The position numbers and the translations under genes were made by a program. Under the pieces are notes generated by a model. The model was not told where the DNA came from. It searched no databases and worked only from the letters and a program-made list of their open reading frames with translations. From Asanoa siamensis (GTDB taxonomy: Bacteria; Actinomycetota; Actinomycetes; Mycobacteriales; Micromonosporaceae), in NCBI RefSeq assembly GCF_016862555.1, contig NZ_BONE01000002.1:1-64000 (forward strand): a stretch of 64,000 bases of DNA. The letters run 5' to 3'. Below, one piece after another: positions 43,339-52,006 of this stretch (its first letter is position 1; every line of letters starts with the position of its first letter).

Positions 43339-46300
43339 TTACGCGTCCTTTCCGGATGGATCTTCGACCTGCGACGCACCGTCGGGGGCTGGGTCCGCGG
43401 ACCGGTCGCCCTTGTCGGGCGTCGGTCGCTCCTGCGAGGGTACGGGTGGCGTCGCGGACCCGATCCCCTCCATCCGGTCGGGAAGTTGACCCGACGCTCC
43501 GGTCCCTGACACCGGCACCCGCGGCTCGATGGACACCGTGTCCTTCTCGCCGTCACCGCCGGATTCCTCGGCACCGCCACCGCCCCCGGCGACCGTGCCG
43601 TCCCCCGTGCTCTTCCCCGCACCGGCACCGTTCCCGCCGGTGGCGTCATTAGCCGACCCCCGCCCCTTGCCGCCACCGACGGCGGAAAGGCCGGCGATCC
43701 CGGCACCGTTCCCGTCGCCGGCCCGACCATGGTCGCCGTTGCCCGCGGAACCGCCGGCGTGGCCGTGGTCGCCGCTGTCCGCTGCGCGGGTCGCGCCACC
43801 AGCGATGCCGCCGCTGGCGCGGCCGGAGTCGTCGTTGTCGGCCGAGCGGATTACGCCAAACCCGGAGCGTCCGGCGGTCGGGCCATCGGCGGTGCCGAAG
43901 CTGGCGCGGGCGAGGTCGTCCTTGCCGGTCGTGCCGAACCCGGTGGGTCCGGCGGTCGGGCCGTCGGCGCCGTCGGTAGCGCGGGACGCGCCCGTATCGT
44001 TCGTGCCTTCGCCGTTCGGGCCCGGAGTGGTCGGCGACGTGTAGCGGCGGATGCGCAGCGCCCGCGTCGCGTCACCGGGCGGCGCGTCGGTGGCCGGCGG
44101 CGGCGGCGTCCACATCGGCCTGCTCGGCGACTCCCCGCCGGACCCGGCGGACGGCCCGCCGGCACTCTCCGCGGACGGCCTGGCCGTGCTCTCCTGGCGA
44201 CCGCGGTTGGTTCCTGCCTGCAAGGCCGACATCCGGGCCCGCACCTGCTCCGGGTCGATCGGCGCCGGCGGTGCCGACGACGGTGCCGCCGCACCACCCA
44301 GACCCGTCGGGAAGCCCCCCGACGGCTCGTCGGTCGGCCGCCGCAACTGCGGTGCCAGGTGGCGCTGCCGGTTGCGGCGCGGCAGGCCGTCCTCGCCGAC
44401 GACCAGTTCGGTGGTCGCCTCCTCGGGCGGCCGCTGCCGGCGCCGCTGGACCGGCAGGCCGAGCACCGGCGTCGGCTGCGCGGCTACGTCGGCCGGCGAC
44501 GCTGGCACGGGCGGCAAGGTGGGCGGCAGCGACGACGCCCGCGGCGGGGTCGAGCCGTTCGACGACGTCCGCGGCGCGGTCAGGCCGCCGGACAGCGCCG
44601 TCGGCCAGTTCGCGCCCGGGGACGACGCCCACGCCCCGTTGGCCGTGCCGTCAGAGGCCGGCTCCGGAGCGGCGGCGGGGGTGTCGGGCACCGACCACAC
44701 TGGCGTGTCACCGGTGTGTTCCGCGGCCACCAGCACCGCGTCCTCGGTGCCCGAGGGCAGAGCGGCCGGGCCGCCGTCGGTCGAAGGCGTGCGGCCCGGC
44801 AGGGCCAGCGCGCCCGCACCCGCCCCGATCAGGGCGGTCGGCAGCAGGGCGACCGCGGTCACGCCGCCGTACGGCGACGGGCGGAGCTGCACGCGTACGC
44901 CGTGCCGGGCGCCGAGTTGGGCCACCACGAACAGGCCCAGGCGCGCGGAGTTCGTCGGGTCGAACTCCGGTGGCTCGGAGAGCCGCTGGTTGGCCTCCGC
45001 GATCGCCTCGGGCTCCATGCCGAGGCCGCGGTCCTCGATCTCCACCGCGTACCCGTTGGGCACCGTCTGTCCGGAGACCCGCACCTTCGTGTGCGGCGGC
45101 GAGAACGACGTGGCGTTCTCGATCAGCTCCGCGAGCAGGTGGATGACGTCGGCGACGGCGCGGCCGGCCACCGCCGCGGGCTCGATCGCCATGATGTTGA
45201 CCCGCGGGTAGTCCTCGACCTCGGAGACCGCGCCACGGATCACGTCGATCATCGGGACCGGCACCCGCCAGCCACGACCCGGTGCGGCGCCCGCGAGCAC
45301 GACCAGGTCCTCGGCGTGCCGGCGCATGCGGGTGGCCAGGTGGTCGACGCGGAACAGGTCGCCCAGCTCGTCCGGGTCGGTGGTGCGCCGCTCCATCTTG
45401 TCGAGCAGCGCGAGCTGGCGGTGCAGCAGCGTCTGGCTGCGCCGGGCGATGTTGAGGAAGACCTCCGACAGGCCGCGGCGCAGCACCGCCTCGTCGACCG
45501 CCGAGCGGACCGCCGTGCGTTGGACCGCGGCGAAGGCGTGACCGACCTGGCCCAGCTCGTCGGAGCCGAACTCGAGCGGTGGCGACTCGGCCTCGACGTC
45601 GATCTCCTGGCCGCGGCGCAACCGGCCGATCAGCGCGGGCAGCCGCTCGTCGGCCAGTTCCAGCGCGGCGGCGCGCAGCCCGATCAGCCGGCGGATCAGC
45701 TCACGACCCACGCGTACGGAGATGTAGAGCGCGATCGTCACCGCGACCAGGCCGAGGAAGCCGGCCAGCGCCAGCCGGATCAGGATGCCGGTCGCCACCG
45801 GGATGGTCCGGTCGGCCAGCCGGTCGGACGCCGCCAGCTCGAAGTCGCGCAGGTCGTGCTGCACCCGGTCGTACGCGGACGCCCACGCCGTCTCCGTCAC
45901 CGGCGGCGCCGCGTTGCTGCGGCCCTTGGTCACCAGCGTGTCCAGCATGCCGTTGAGCTGCTTGAACGCGGCGCCTTCGGTCAACTGGGTGTACGCGTTG
46001 CGGTCGTCGTCGGGCAGTTCCGCCAGTGCCGAGTCGTAGAGGTAGCGCTGTGTGCCGACGATCTGCACGAACTGCGGGTGCTCGTCGGGGCCGAACCGGC
46101 CGCCCGCGTACACGCCGGAGAGCAGCGCGTCGGCCCGCGCCAGCACCTCGCGCGCCCGGCCCAGCGAGGTGATCGCCCGGGCCTCCCGGCCGAGCTCCTC
46201 GTCGGGGAGGGCGACCAGCACCGAGAACGCGCGGAACGCCGAGTCGATCACGCCGTTGTAGAGGCCGAGCGCGCCCGCCTTGTCCATGTCGCGGCGGTCG

Positions 46301-46689
46301 ATGAAGTCGCGGCCCGAGGGCAGCACCGCGAACGCCTGGTCGAGCTGGGCGAGCCGGCTCTTCAACTCGTCGCTGGTGTCGGCGTCGGCGGACCGGCGGC
46401 GGAACTCGGCGATCGCGGCGTCGGTCTCGGCGCGCTCGGCGTTGAGCCGCTCGGGGCTCGTACGCTCGGCCAGGTAGACAAGGGACAGTCGCCGTTCCTG
46501 CTGCAGCGCCGCCACGACGTTCTCGCCGGGCCGGCCGATGTCGTCGAGCAGACCCTGCGCCGAGAGCAGGCTCAACGCCGGCCCGAGCGTCAACGTGGTC
46601 GCGAAGATCCACAGTGCCGTGAGAGCGGCGATCGGCACACCGACCAGAGAAATGATCTTCGAACGGATCGACCAGCTGCGCGAATTCAT
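43339..46689 (-). CDS. cvnA: Conservon sensor histidine kinase-like protein with NIT domain (CvnA-type), operon 2
   Basis: An 1116-residue sensor: membrane helix near 15-38, extracellular NIT-type domain (ALQQERRLSLVYLAERTSP) to about 315, second helix, then the [19 protein letters not shown] dimerisation helix, N-box ELIENATSFSPPHT and G-box EDRGLGMEPEA. Unlike copy 1, a His is present in the RRHAEDL position. The last ~430 residues are an unusually long Gly/Ser/Pro-rich tail with recurrent GFG..(R/T)SxD and Gly/Asp/His-rich units. The ATG at 46689 follows GAGGAC. Its operon is divergent from the FVDDP-domain gene pair. Confidence 0.93.
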   Translation of the reverse strand: MNSRSWSIRSKIISLVGVPIAALTALWIFATTLTLGPALSLLSAQGLLDDIGRPGENVVAALQQERRLSLVYLAERTSPERLNAERAETDAAIAEFRRRSADADTSDELKSRLAQLDQAFAVLPSGRDFIDRRDMDKAGALGLYNGVIDSAFRAFSVLVALPDEELGREARAITSLGRAREVLARADALLSGVYAGGRFGPDEHPQFVQIVGTQRYLYDSALAELPDDDRNAYTQLTEGAAFKQLNGMLDTLVTKGRSNAAPPVTETAWASAYDRVQHDLRDFELAASDRLADRTIPVATGILIRLALAGFLGLVAVTIALYISVRVGRELIRRLIGLRAAALELADERLPALIGRLRRGQEIDVEAESPPLEFGSDELGQVGHAFAAVQRTAVRSAVDEAVLRRGLSEVFLNIARRSQTLLHRQLALLDKMERRTTDPDELGDLFRVDHLATRMRRHAEDLVVLAGAAPGRGWRVPVPMIDVIRGAVSEVEDYPRVNIMAIEPAAVAGRAVADVIHLLAELIENATSFSPPHTKVRVSGQTVPNGYAVEIEDRGLGMEPEAIAEANQRLSEPPEFDPTNSARLGLFVVAQLGARHGVRVQLRPSPYGGVTAVALLPTALIGAGAGALALPGRTPSTDGGPAALPSGTEDAVLVAAEHTGDTPVWSVPDTPAAAPEPASDGTANGAWASSPGANWPTALSGGLTAPRTSSNGSTPPRASSLPPTLPPVPASPADVAAQPTPVLGLPVQRRRQRPPEEATTELVVGEDGLPRRNRQRHLAPQLRRPTDEPSGGFPTGLGGAAAPSSAPPAPIDPEQVRARMSALQAGTNRGRQESTARPSAESAGGPSAGSGGESPSRPMWTPPPPATDAPPGDATRALRIRRYTSPTTPGPNGEGTNDTGASRATDGADGPTAGPTGFGTTGKDDLARASFGTADGPTAGRSGFGVIRSADNDDSGRASGGIAGGATRAADSGDHGHAGGSAGNGDHGRAGDGNGAGIAGLSAVGGGKGRGSANDATGGNGAGAGKSTGDGTVAGGGGGAEESGGDGEKDTVSIEPRVPVSGTGASGQLPDRMEGIGSATPPVPSQERPTPDKGDRSADPAPDGASQVEDPSGKDA

Positions 46690-46926
46690 CAGTCCTCGCC
46701 CGAGGGTTGGCAGGATCGACGACACACGCCCTGTCGACTCCCGCCAGAAAAGCCGACACCGCCGGTGACGCGTGCGCCTTGGGCAGGATACGCAACAGGC
46801 GGCGGCCGCACTACAGCCGGACGTCAATGTCCCGGCCGCTGGTCGGCCGGCGCGAAAAGTTCTGCCCACAACCAGGGTTCGCGGTCGTTGCCATCTGGGA
46901 AATAAGCAGGGCGAAGGAGGAACGCC

Positions 46927-47505
46927 ATGTCGCCCACCCAGATCGTCGTTCTCGTCATCGTCATCGTGGTGCTCGTCGCGGTCGGAGTCTTTGCCTGGAC
47001 GGCGATGCGTCGCCGCGCCCTGCGCGACCGGTTCGGTCCGGAGTACGACCGGGCCGTCGAAACACAGGAGAGCCGGGCGGCAGCCGAGCGGGAGCTGCGC
47101 GATCGTGAGCGCCGCCACGCTGAGCTGACTCTCACACCCCTCACCCCCGAGTCGCGGGAGCGCTACGCCCAGGCCTGGGAAGAGCTGCAGGTCATGTTCG
47201 TCGACGACCCCGCCCGCGCCGTCGGTGCCGCCGACGCGCTCGTCACCCGGCTGGTCGCGGAGCGCGGCTACCCGACCGAGGACTACGACGACCAACTCGC
47301 CCACCTGTCCGTCGAGCACGCCCGCACGCTGGGCAACTACCGCGACGCACACGACATCCACCTCGCCAACGAACGCGGCGAGGCCAGCACCGAGCAACTG
47401 CGCCAGGCGGTCGTGCACTACCGCGCGCTGGTCGCGGACCTGCTCGGCGACGAGCCCGTGCGCACCCAGCAGCACACCGACGGCCCGGTCACCGACGCCC
47501 GCTAG
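46927..47505 (+). CDS. Membrane-anchored FVDDP-domain protein (conserved hypothetical)
   Basis: A 192-residue protein with one N-terminal membrane helix (residues 5-26), a charged coiled-coil-like stretch (about 40-67) and a soluble domain starting YAQAWEELQVMFVDDPARAVGAADALV. The C-terminal helices (LRQAVVHYRALVADLLG) complete it. The same domain ends the next protein. I know of no assigned function. ATG follows AAGGAGG. It is 237 bases from, and divergent to, conservon 2, so shared regulation is possible. Confidence 0.8.
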   Translation: MSPTQIVVLVIVIVVLVAVGVFAWTAMRRRALRDRFGPEYDRAVETQESRAAAERELRDRERRHAELTLTPLTPESRERYAQAWEELQVMFVDDPARAVGAADALVTRLVAERGYPTEDYDDQLAHLSVEHARTLGNYRDAHDIHLANERGEASTEQLRQAVVHYRALVADLLGDEPVRTQQHTDGPVTDAR

Positions 47506-47523
47506 CTTTCGAGGAGAACCGAC

Positions 47524-48663
47524 ATGACCTACCAGGACCAGCGCAGCGACGACCACCCCGAGGCGGTGCTCTCCGACCCGGTGCCGGTGCAGCGGACCGC
47601 CCCGGACGACGAGAACCTCGACCACGACGCGGACCGCGACGGCGTCGACGACCGCACCGAGGCCGACGCCGGCTACCACGACAACGCGGACCCGGAACGC
47701 GGCTACCACGACAGCGCCGAACCCGACAGTGCCGAGCCCGAGCGCGGCTTCCACGACAGTGCCGAGCCGGAGTCAGGCCAGCACGACAACGCGGTGCTGG
47801 TCGCCGGCCCCCACGACGAGGGCCACCACGAGGGCAACGCGCCGGGGGAGGGCTTCCACGAGAACGCCGACGAGCCCGTCGACGCGGATCGCGACGGTGT
47901 CGACGACCGTGTGACGGACACCGAGGTACGCGACGAGACAGACGTCTACCAGGAGGCCGAGGACGACCGCACCGGGTACGACGACCCGGTGGTCGCCTCG
48001 CCCGTCGACACCGACGCCGAGCGCACCGGCGTCGACGACGAAGACCTCGACCGCGCCCACGACGACCGCGCCCACGACCACGCCCCGACGTTCCCGGACT
48101 CCGCCCTGGCGCCGGCCGCGTTCGGTGCCGCCGCGGCCGGCGGCGTCGCCGGAGCCGCCGCGATGGCCGCCTCCCGGACCGACACCCGCACCGACGTCGA
48201 CGCCGTCGACCGCCGGCTCGAGGACGACCGCCTGGCCGACGACGACCGCGACCGCTTCACCGACGTCACGGACCGCGTCGCCGACGAGCCGGCGGACGAC
48301 GACGACGAGCGGCCCGCCCACGACGAGCCGGAAGCACAGGAGCAGACAGAGCAGACCCAGACCGAGCTCATGCCCGGCGAGGTCGAGGCCGCACCGGTCA
48401 CGGCGCTCGTCGCGGTCGAGGCCGCGCAGGGCTTCCGGGACCGCTGGCGCGAGGTGCAACTCCGCTTCGTGGACGACCCGCGCGGCGCCACGGCCGAGGC
48501 GCAGGGCCTCGCCGAGGAGGTCGCCGACGCCCTGGTCGACGCGCTGAACGCCATGCGCTCCGACCTCGGCAACTGGGGAGCCACGGACGGCGCCGACACC
48601 GAGCACCTGCGGGTGGTCGTCCGCCGCTACCGCGACTTCCTGGACCGCATGCTGCAGAGCTGA
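47524..48663 (+). CDS. Very acidic repeat protein with Ca-binding-like motifs and C-terminal FVDDP domain
   Basis: A 379-residue protein. Residues 1-190 are rich in Asp, Glu and His, with YHDNA/YHDSA/FHDSA/QHDNA repeats (51-113). The decapeptide DADRDGVDDR appears twice, at 35-44 and 120-129, resembling the DxDxDG loop of EF-hands or thrombospondin type 3 repeats. A hydrophobic Ala/Gly segment (196-216) follows, then more acidic sequence, and the C-terminal 80 residues (FRDRWREVQLRFVDDPRGATAEAQGL ... LRVVVRRYRDFLDRML) match the domain of the upstream protein. It starts 19 bases after that gene, in one operon. Function unknown. Confidence 0.78.
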   Translation: MTYQDQRSDDHPEAVLSDPVPVQRTAPDDENLDHDADRDGVDDRTEADAGYHDNADPERGYHDSAEPDSAEPERGFHDSAEPESGQHDNAVLVAGPHDEGHHEGNAPGEGFHENADEPVDADRDGVDDRVTDTEVRDETDVYQEAEDDRTGYDDPVVASPVDTDAERTGVDDEDLDRAHDDRAHDHAPTFPDSALAPAAFGAAAAGGVAGAAAMAASRTDTRTDVDAVDRRLEDDRLADDDRDRFTDVTDRVADEPADDDDERPAHDEPEAQEQTEQTQTELMPGEVEAAPVTALVAVEAAQGFRDRWREVQLRFVDDPRGATAEAQGLAEEVADALVDALNAMRSDLGNWGATDGADTEHLRVVVRRYRDFLDRMLQS

Positions 48664-48691
48664 CCCCACGGGCAGGAGGCCCACGAACGGG

Positions 48692-48727
48692 AACGGTCCG
48701 TTGTCACCGCGGTGGCAACGGACCGTT
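48692..48727. terminator. Strong hairpin terminator between convergent genes
   Basis: AACGGTCCGTTGTCACC (48692-48708) pairs with GGTGGCAACGGACCGTT (48711-48727) over 17 bp with one G-T pair. On the plus strand it is followed by TCTCAG. It lies between the acidic-protein gene and the convergent secreted-protein gene. Confidence 0.85.
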
Positions 48728-48729
48728 TC

Positions 48730-49419
48730 TCAGCTTAGCGCCTCCGGGACCAGCCGCTCGCCGTTGACCTCGACCGACCCGGTGGTCAGGTCGAGCGCCG
48801 GCGCCGGCTGCGCCACCCCGTCGATCTGCAGGATGCCGACCTGTCGCCCCTCGACCACGATCCAACCGCCGCGGACCTGGGCGTTGCGCACCTGGGCGGT
48901 CGCCCGGTAGAGCCCCGACGGCTTGCGCACGGCGCCGATGTCGAACGTGAAGCTCTGCCGCCCCACCGTGACGGTGCCCTCGGCCCGCTTCTCGTCGAAC
49001 GTCCCGGTGATCTTCCCGTTCTTGCCGGTCAGTGCCAGCTTCTCGTCGACCGCGGTGCCCTGGAACCACGCCTCGATCCGGTTGCCGTCACAGACGTACG
49101 CGACGGCCACGCCTTCCTTGACCGCGATCGCGATGCTGGCCGCGCCGCCGCGGGTCGAACCACCCCAGGTCACGGTGACCTTCTCCTGCGCCTGCGCGCG
49201 GGCGGGCGGCGGCGTCACCGCGCGGTCCGCCGGCGGCTGCGTGGTCGGCGCCGCCGCGGTCGGCGAGGCGGTCGGCGAGGCAGGCGGGGGCGCGGGAGCC
49301 GCGACCTCGGCGGCGGCCGCCACCGGCTCCACCACGGTCAGCGCGTTGTTGGCGGCGAACAGGCCGGCACCGGCCGCGAGGCCCACGACCAGCGTGACGA
49401 CGGTGCCCAGGCGCTTCAT
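48730..49419 (-). CDS. Secreted hypothetical protein
   Basis: A 229-residue exported protein: signal/anchor helix (TVVTLVVGLAAGAGLFAAN), Pro/Thr/Ala-rich linker (about 40-75) and a beta-rich domain (VTVTWGGSTRGGAASIAIAVKEGVAVAYVCDGNRIEAWFQG, then LTGKNGKITGTFDEKRAEGTVTVGRQSFTFDI). The fold suggests a cell-surface or secreted beta-domain; I recognise no family and no catalytic motif. ATG follows GGGGAG. It is divergent from the symporter. Confidence 0.75.
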   Translation of the reverse strand: MKRLGTVVTLVVGLAAGAGLFAANNALTVVEPVAAAAEVAAPAPPPASPTASPTAAAPTTQPPADRAVTPPPARAQAQEKVTVTWGGSTRGGAASIAIAVKEGVAVAYVCDGNRIEAWFQGTAVDEKLALTGKNGKITGTFDEKRAEGTVTVGRQSFTFDIGAVRKPSGLYRATAQVRNAQVRGGWIVVEGRQVGILQIDGVAQPAPALDLTTGSVEVNGERLVPEALS

Positions 49420-49521
49420 GCTGCACTCCCCGCAAGCGACATTCCATACAGGAGACAGCCTCTCCCGTACGGCTGTCTACGGACAACTACGCAGGGCGGA
49501 ATATGACAGTTCATCCAGCGT

Positions 49522-49540
49522 CGAAACTGAGTGAGTTTCG
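49522..49540. promoter_or_regulatory. Candidate operator upstream of the SSS symporter
   Basis: CGAAACT-GAGTG-AGTTTCG is a perfect 7-bp inverted repeat with a 5-base centre, 74 bases before the symporter GTG and 103 bases before the divergent secreted-protein start. A regulatory role is inferred only from symmetry and position. Confidence 0.4.
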
Positions 49541-49613
49541 GAAATGGCGACCTGGGTAGTTCCGCCGCCGGATCGATCCGAGCCGTTCGGACCGGCGGAC
49601 GGAAGGGGGCGCT

Positions 49614-51269
49614 GTGGACGGTGGGCTGCGGCTGGACCTCAACTGGTTGGACTACACGCTGCTGGCGCTCTACTTCGTCACCGTGCTCGGCGTCGGCTTC
49701 GCGGCCCGGCGGGCGATCAAGACCAGCGTCGACTTCTTCCTCTCCGGGCGCTCGTTGCCGGCCTGGGTGACGGGGCTGGCGTTCGTCTCCGCGAACCTCG
49801 GCGCCCTGGAAATCATCGGCATGGCCGCCAACGGCGCCCAGTACGGCATCATGACCACGCACTACTACTGGATCGGCGCCGTACCCGCGATGGTCTTCCT
49901 CGGCATCGTGATGATGCCGTTCTACTACGGCTCCAAGGTCCGTTCGGTGCCCGAGTACCTGCGCCGGCGGTTCAACACCAAGGCCCACCTGCTCAACGCG
50001 ATCACGTTCGCGGTGGCGCAGATGCTGATCGCGGGCGTCAACCTGTACGCGCTGGCTCTCGTGCTCGACGCCCTGCTCGGCTGGCCGCTCTGGATCTCCA
50101 TCATCGTGGGCGCCGCGATCGTGCTGACCTACATCAGCATCGGCGGCCTGACCTCGGCGATCTACAACGAGGTGCTGCAGTTCTTCGTCATCCTGGCCGG
50201 GCTCATCCCGATCACCGTGATCGGCCTGGTCAAGGTCGGCGGGATCAACGGCCTGTTCGACAAGGTACGGGACAGCGACCTCGGCGAGGCCGGCCTGCAC
50301 GCGTGGGCCAACACAGGCTCGTCCGACAACCCCCTCGGCGCGCACTGGCTCGGCATCGTCTTCGGGCTCGGCTTCGTGCTCTCGTTCGGCTACTGGACCA
50401 CGAACTTCGCCGAGGTGCAGCGGGCGTTGTCAGCGCGGAACATGAGCGCCGCCCGGCGTACGCCACTGATCGCCGCGTACCCGAAGCTGCTCATCCCGCT
50501 CCTGACCGTGATTCCCGGCATGATCGCCGTCGTCACGGTGCAGGGTCTCGGCGCCGACGAGGGCGATCTGGTCTACAACAACGCGATCCCGCTGCTGATG
50601 CGCGACCTGCTGCCCAACGGCGTCCTCGGCATCGCGGTCACGGGCCTGATGGCGTCGTTCATGGCCGGCATGGCGGCCAACGTCAGCGGGTTCAACACCG
50701 TCTTCACGTACGACATCTGGCAGACGTACGTGCGGAAGGAGCGCTCGGACGACTACTACATCCGGATCGGCCGCATCGCGACCATCGGCGGCATCGTGGT
50801 CGGCATCGGCACGGCCTTCATCGCCGCCGGGTTCAGCAACATCATGAACTACATCCAGGCGCTGTTCTCCGTGTTCAACGCCCCGCTGTTCGCCACCTTC
50901 ATCGTCGGCATGTTCTGGAAGCGGATGACCGCGGCGGCCGGCTTCTGGTCGCTGCTGTCGGGCACGGTGGTCGCGCTGGCGACCTACCTCCTCTACCTGG
51001 GTGGCGCGCTGCCGTTCGACACCGACCTGGAGGAGAGCTTCTGGGGCGCCGGCCTCGCCTTCGTCACGGTGCTGGTGGTCGCGTTCGTGCTGAGCCGGTT
51101 CGGCCAGCCCAAGCCCGACAGCGAGCTTCGTGGCCTGGTCCGCGGACTCGGTGGCGTCGACCTCAAGGGTGACGTGATCGCCGGCGACGCGGCCTGGTAC
51201 CGCTCGCCGCTGCTGCTGGGCGGCATCGCGCTGGCCCTGTCCCTGTTGTTCTACATCCCGGTCTGGTGA
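49614..51269 (+). CDS. Sodium:solute symporter (SSS family, SGLT-like)
   Basis: A 551-residue LeuT-fold transporter with about 14 helices. The N-terminal DFFLSGRSLPAWVTGLAFVSANLGALEIIGMAANGAQYGI and the GGLTSAIYNEVLQFFVILAGLIP segments are like Vibrio SGLT and actinobacterial sugar-type SSS members; FMAGMAANVSGFNTVFTYDIWQTYVRK matches the sodium-site helix 8. The GTG at 49614 follows GGAAGGGGGC. The substrate (sugar, sialic acid, solute) is not decidable. The small protein after it is probably co-expressed. Confidence 0.9.
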   Translation: MDGGLRLDLNWLDYTLLALYFVTVLGVGFAARRAIKTSVDFFLSGRSLPAWVTGLAFVSANLGALEIIGMAANGAQYGIMTTHYYWIGAVPAMVFLGIVMMPFYYGSKVRSVPEYLRRRFNTKAHLLNAITFAVAQMLIAGVNLYALALVLDALLGWPLWISIIVGAAIVLTYISIGGLTSAIYNEVLQFFVILAGLIPITVIGLVKVGGINGLFDKVRDSDLGEAGLHAWANTGSSDNPLGAHWLGIVFGLGFVLSFGYWTTNFAEVQRALSARNMSAARRTPLIAAYPKLLIPLLTVIPGMIAVVTVQGLGADEGDLVYNNAIPLLMRDLLPNGVLGIAVTGLMASFMAGMAANVSGFNTVFTYDIWQTYVRKERSDDYYIRIGRIATIGGIVVGIGTAFIAAGFSNIMNYIQALFSVFNAPLFATFIVGMFWKRMTAAAGFWSLLSGTVVALATYLLYLGGALPFDTDLEESFWGAGLAFVTVLVVAFVLSRFGQPKPDSELRGLVRGLGGVDLKGDVIAGDAAWYRSPLLLGGIALALSLLFYIPVW

Positions 51270-51274
51270 GGGCG

Positions 51275-51595
51275 ATGAGTGACGAAGAACTGCTCAGCGA
51301 CAGCGAGGAAGAGCGCAGGTCGGCCGCCGCGCGGATGTTCGACGTCCGCCGGGTGATCGGCGGGTTGTTCGTGGTGTACGGCGTGATCGTGAGCCTGGTC
51401 GGCGCGTTCGACGGTGCCGGCGCGCTCGACAAGGCCCAGGGCGTACGGATCAACCTCTGGGCCGGGTTGGCGATGCTGGCCGTGGGGGTGCTGTTCCTCG
51501 TGTGGCAGTGGATTTCTCCGGCGGAAGCGCCGGCTTCCGATGACTCGGCCGGCGACGCTGTCGAAAATGGGGAGGGCGACGCGTCGGTCCGGTGA
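51275..51595 (+). CDS. Small two-helix membrane protein linked to the symporter
   Basis: A 106-residue protein with a polar acidic N-terminus (SDEELLSDSEEERRSAAARMFDVRR) and two hydrophobic helices (IGGLFVVYGVIVSLVGAF and LWAGLAMLAVGVLFLVWQWI), then an acidic tail. It starts six bases after the symporter stop (or at the overlapping GTG at 51266), a constant arrangement for accessory subunits of such symporters. The exact role is unknown. Confidence 0.75.
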   Translation: MSDEELLSDSEEERRSAAARMFDVRRVIGGLFVVYGVIVSLVGAFDGAGALDKAQGVRINLWAGLAMLAVGVLFLVWQWISPAEAPASDDSAGDAVENGEGDASVR

Positions 51596-51606
51596 AGGAG
51601 GAAGCC

Positions 51607-51960
51607 ATGAAATACATGCTCATGCTCTTCGAACCCGAGACCGACTGGGAGTCCCGCCCCGAGGAACTGCAGGCGAGCCTGGCCGAGCACGACACGTTCT
51701 CGGCCTGGCTCAAGGAACGCGGCATCGCGGAGGTGGGCGGCGAGGCGCTGCGCGGGCCCAGCATGGCCACCACGCTGCGCAAGGTCGGCGACGAGATGGT
51801 GGTCACCGACGGGCCGTACGCCGAGTTGAAGGAGAGTCTCGGCGGCTACTACATCATCGACGCGAAGGACCTCGACGAGGCGATCGAGGCGGCGAAGCGC
51901 TGCCCGACCGGCACGGCGACGGAGATCCGCCCGATCTGGGACGTCTCCGATCTCACCTGA
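51607..51960 (+). CDS. YCII/DGPF-domain protein, partner of ECF sigma factor 2
   Basis: A 117-residue DGPF protein: MKYMLMLFEPETDWESRPEE, VVTDGPYAELKESLGGYYIIDAKDLDEAIEAAKRCP and TEIRPIWDVSDLT. It is the paralogue of the protein at 34009-34359. ATG 51607 follows AAGGAGG. The stop codon TGA (51958-51960) falls where the next gene's conserved N-terminus should begin, which implies translational coupling or frameshifting into the sigma gene. Confidence 0.9.
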   Translation: MKYMLMLFEPETDWESRPEELQASLAEHDTFSAWLKERGIAEVGGEALRGPSMATTLRKVGDEMVVTDGPYAELKESLGGYYIIDAKDLDEAIEAAKRCPTGTATEIRPIWDVSDLT

Positions 51961-52006
51961 GGTCGACCGCGCGCTGGCGACGGCGTACCGCCGTGAGTGG
52001 GCCCAG

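Noticed and set aside
46690-47754. Upstream extension of the conservon 2 kinase frame
   Set aside because: This part is antisense to the FVDDP-domain gene and reads Val/Arg-rich without family features; the ATG at 46689 has a ribosome site and starts at the conserved membrane helix.
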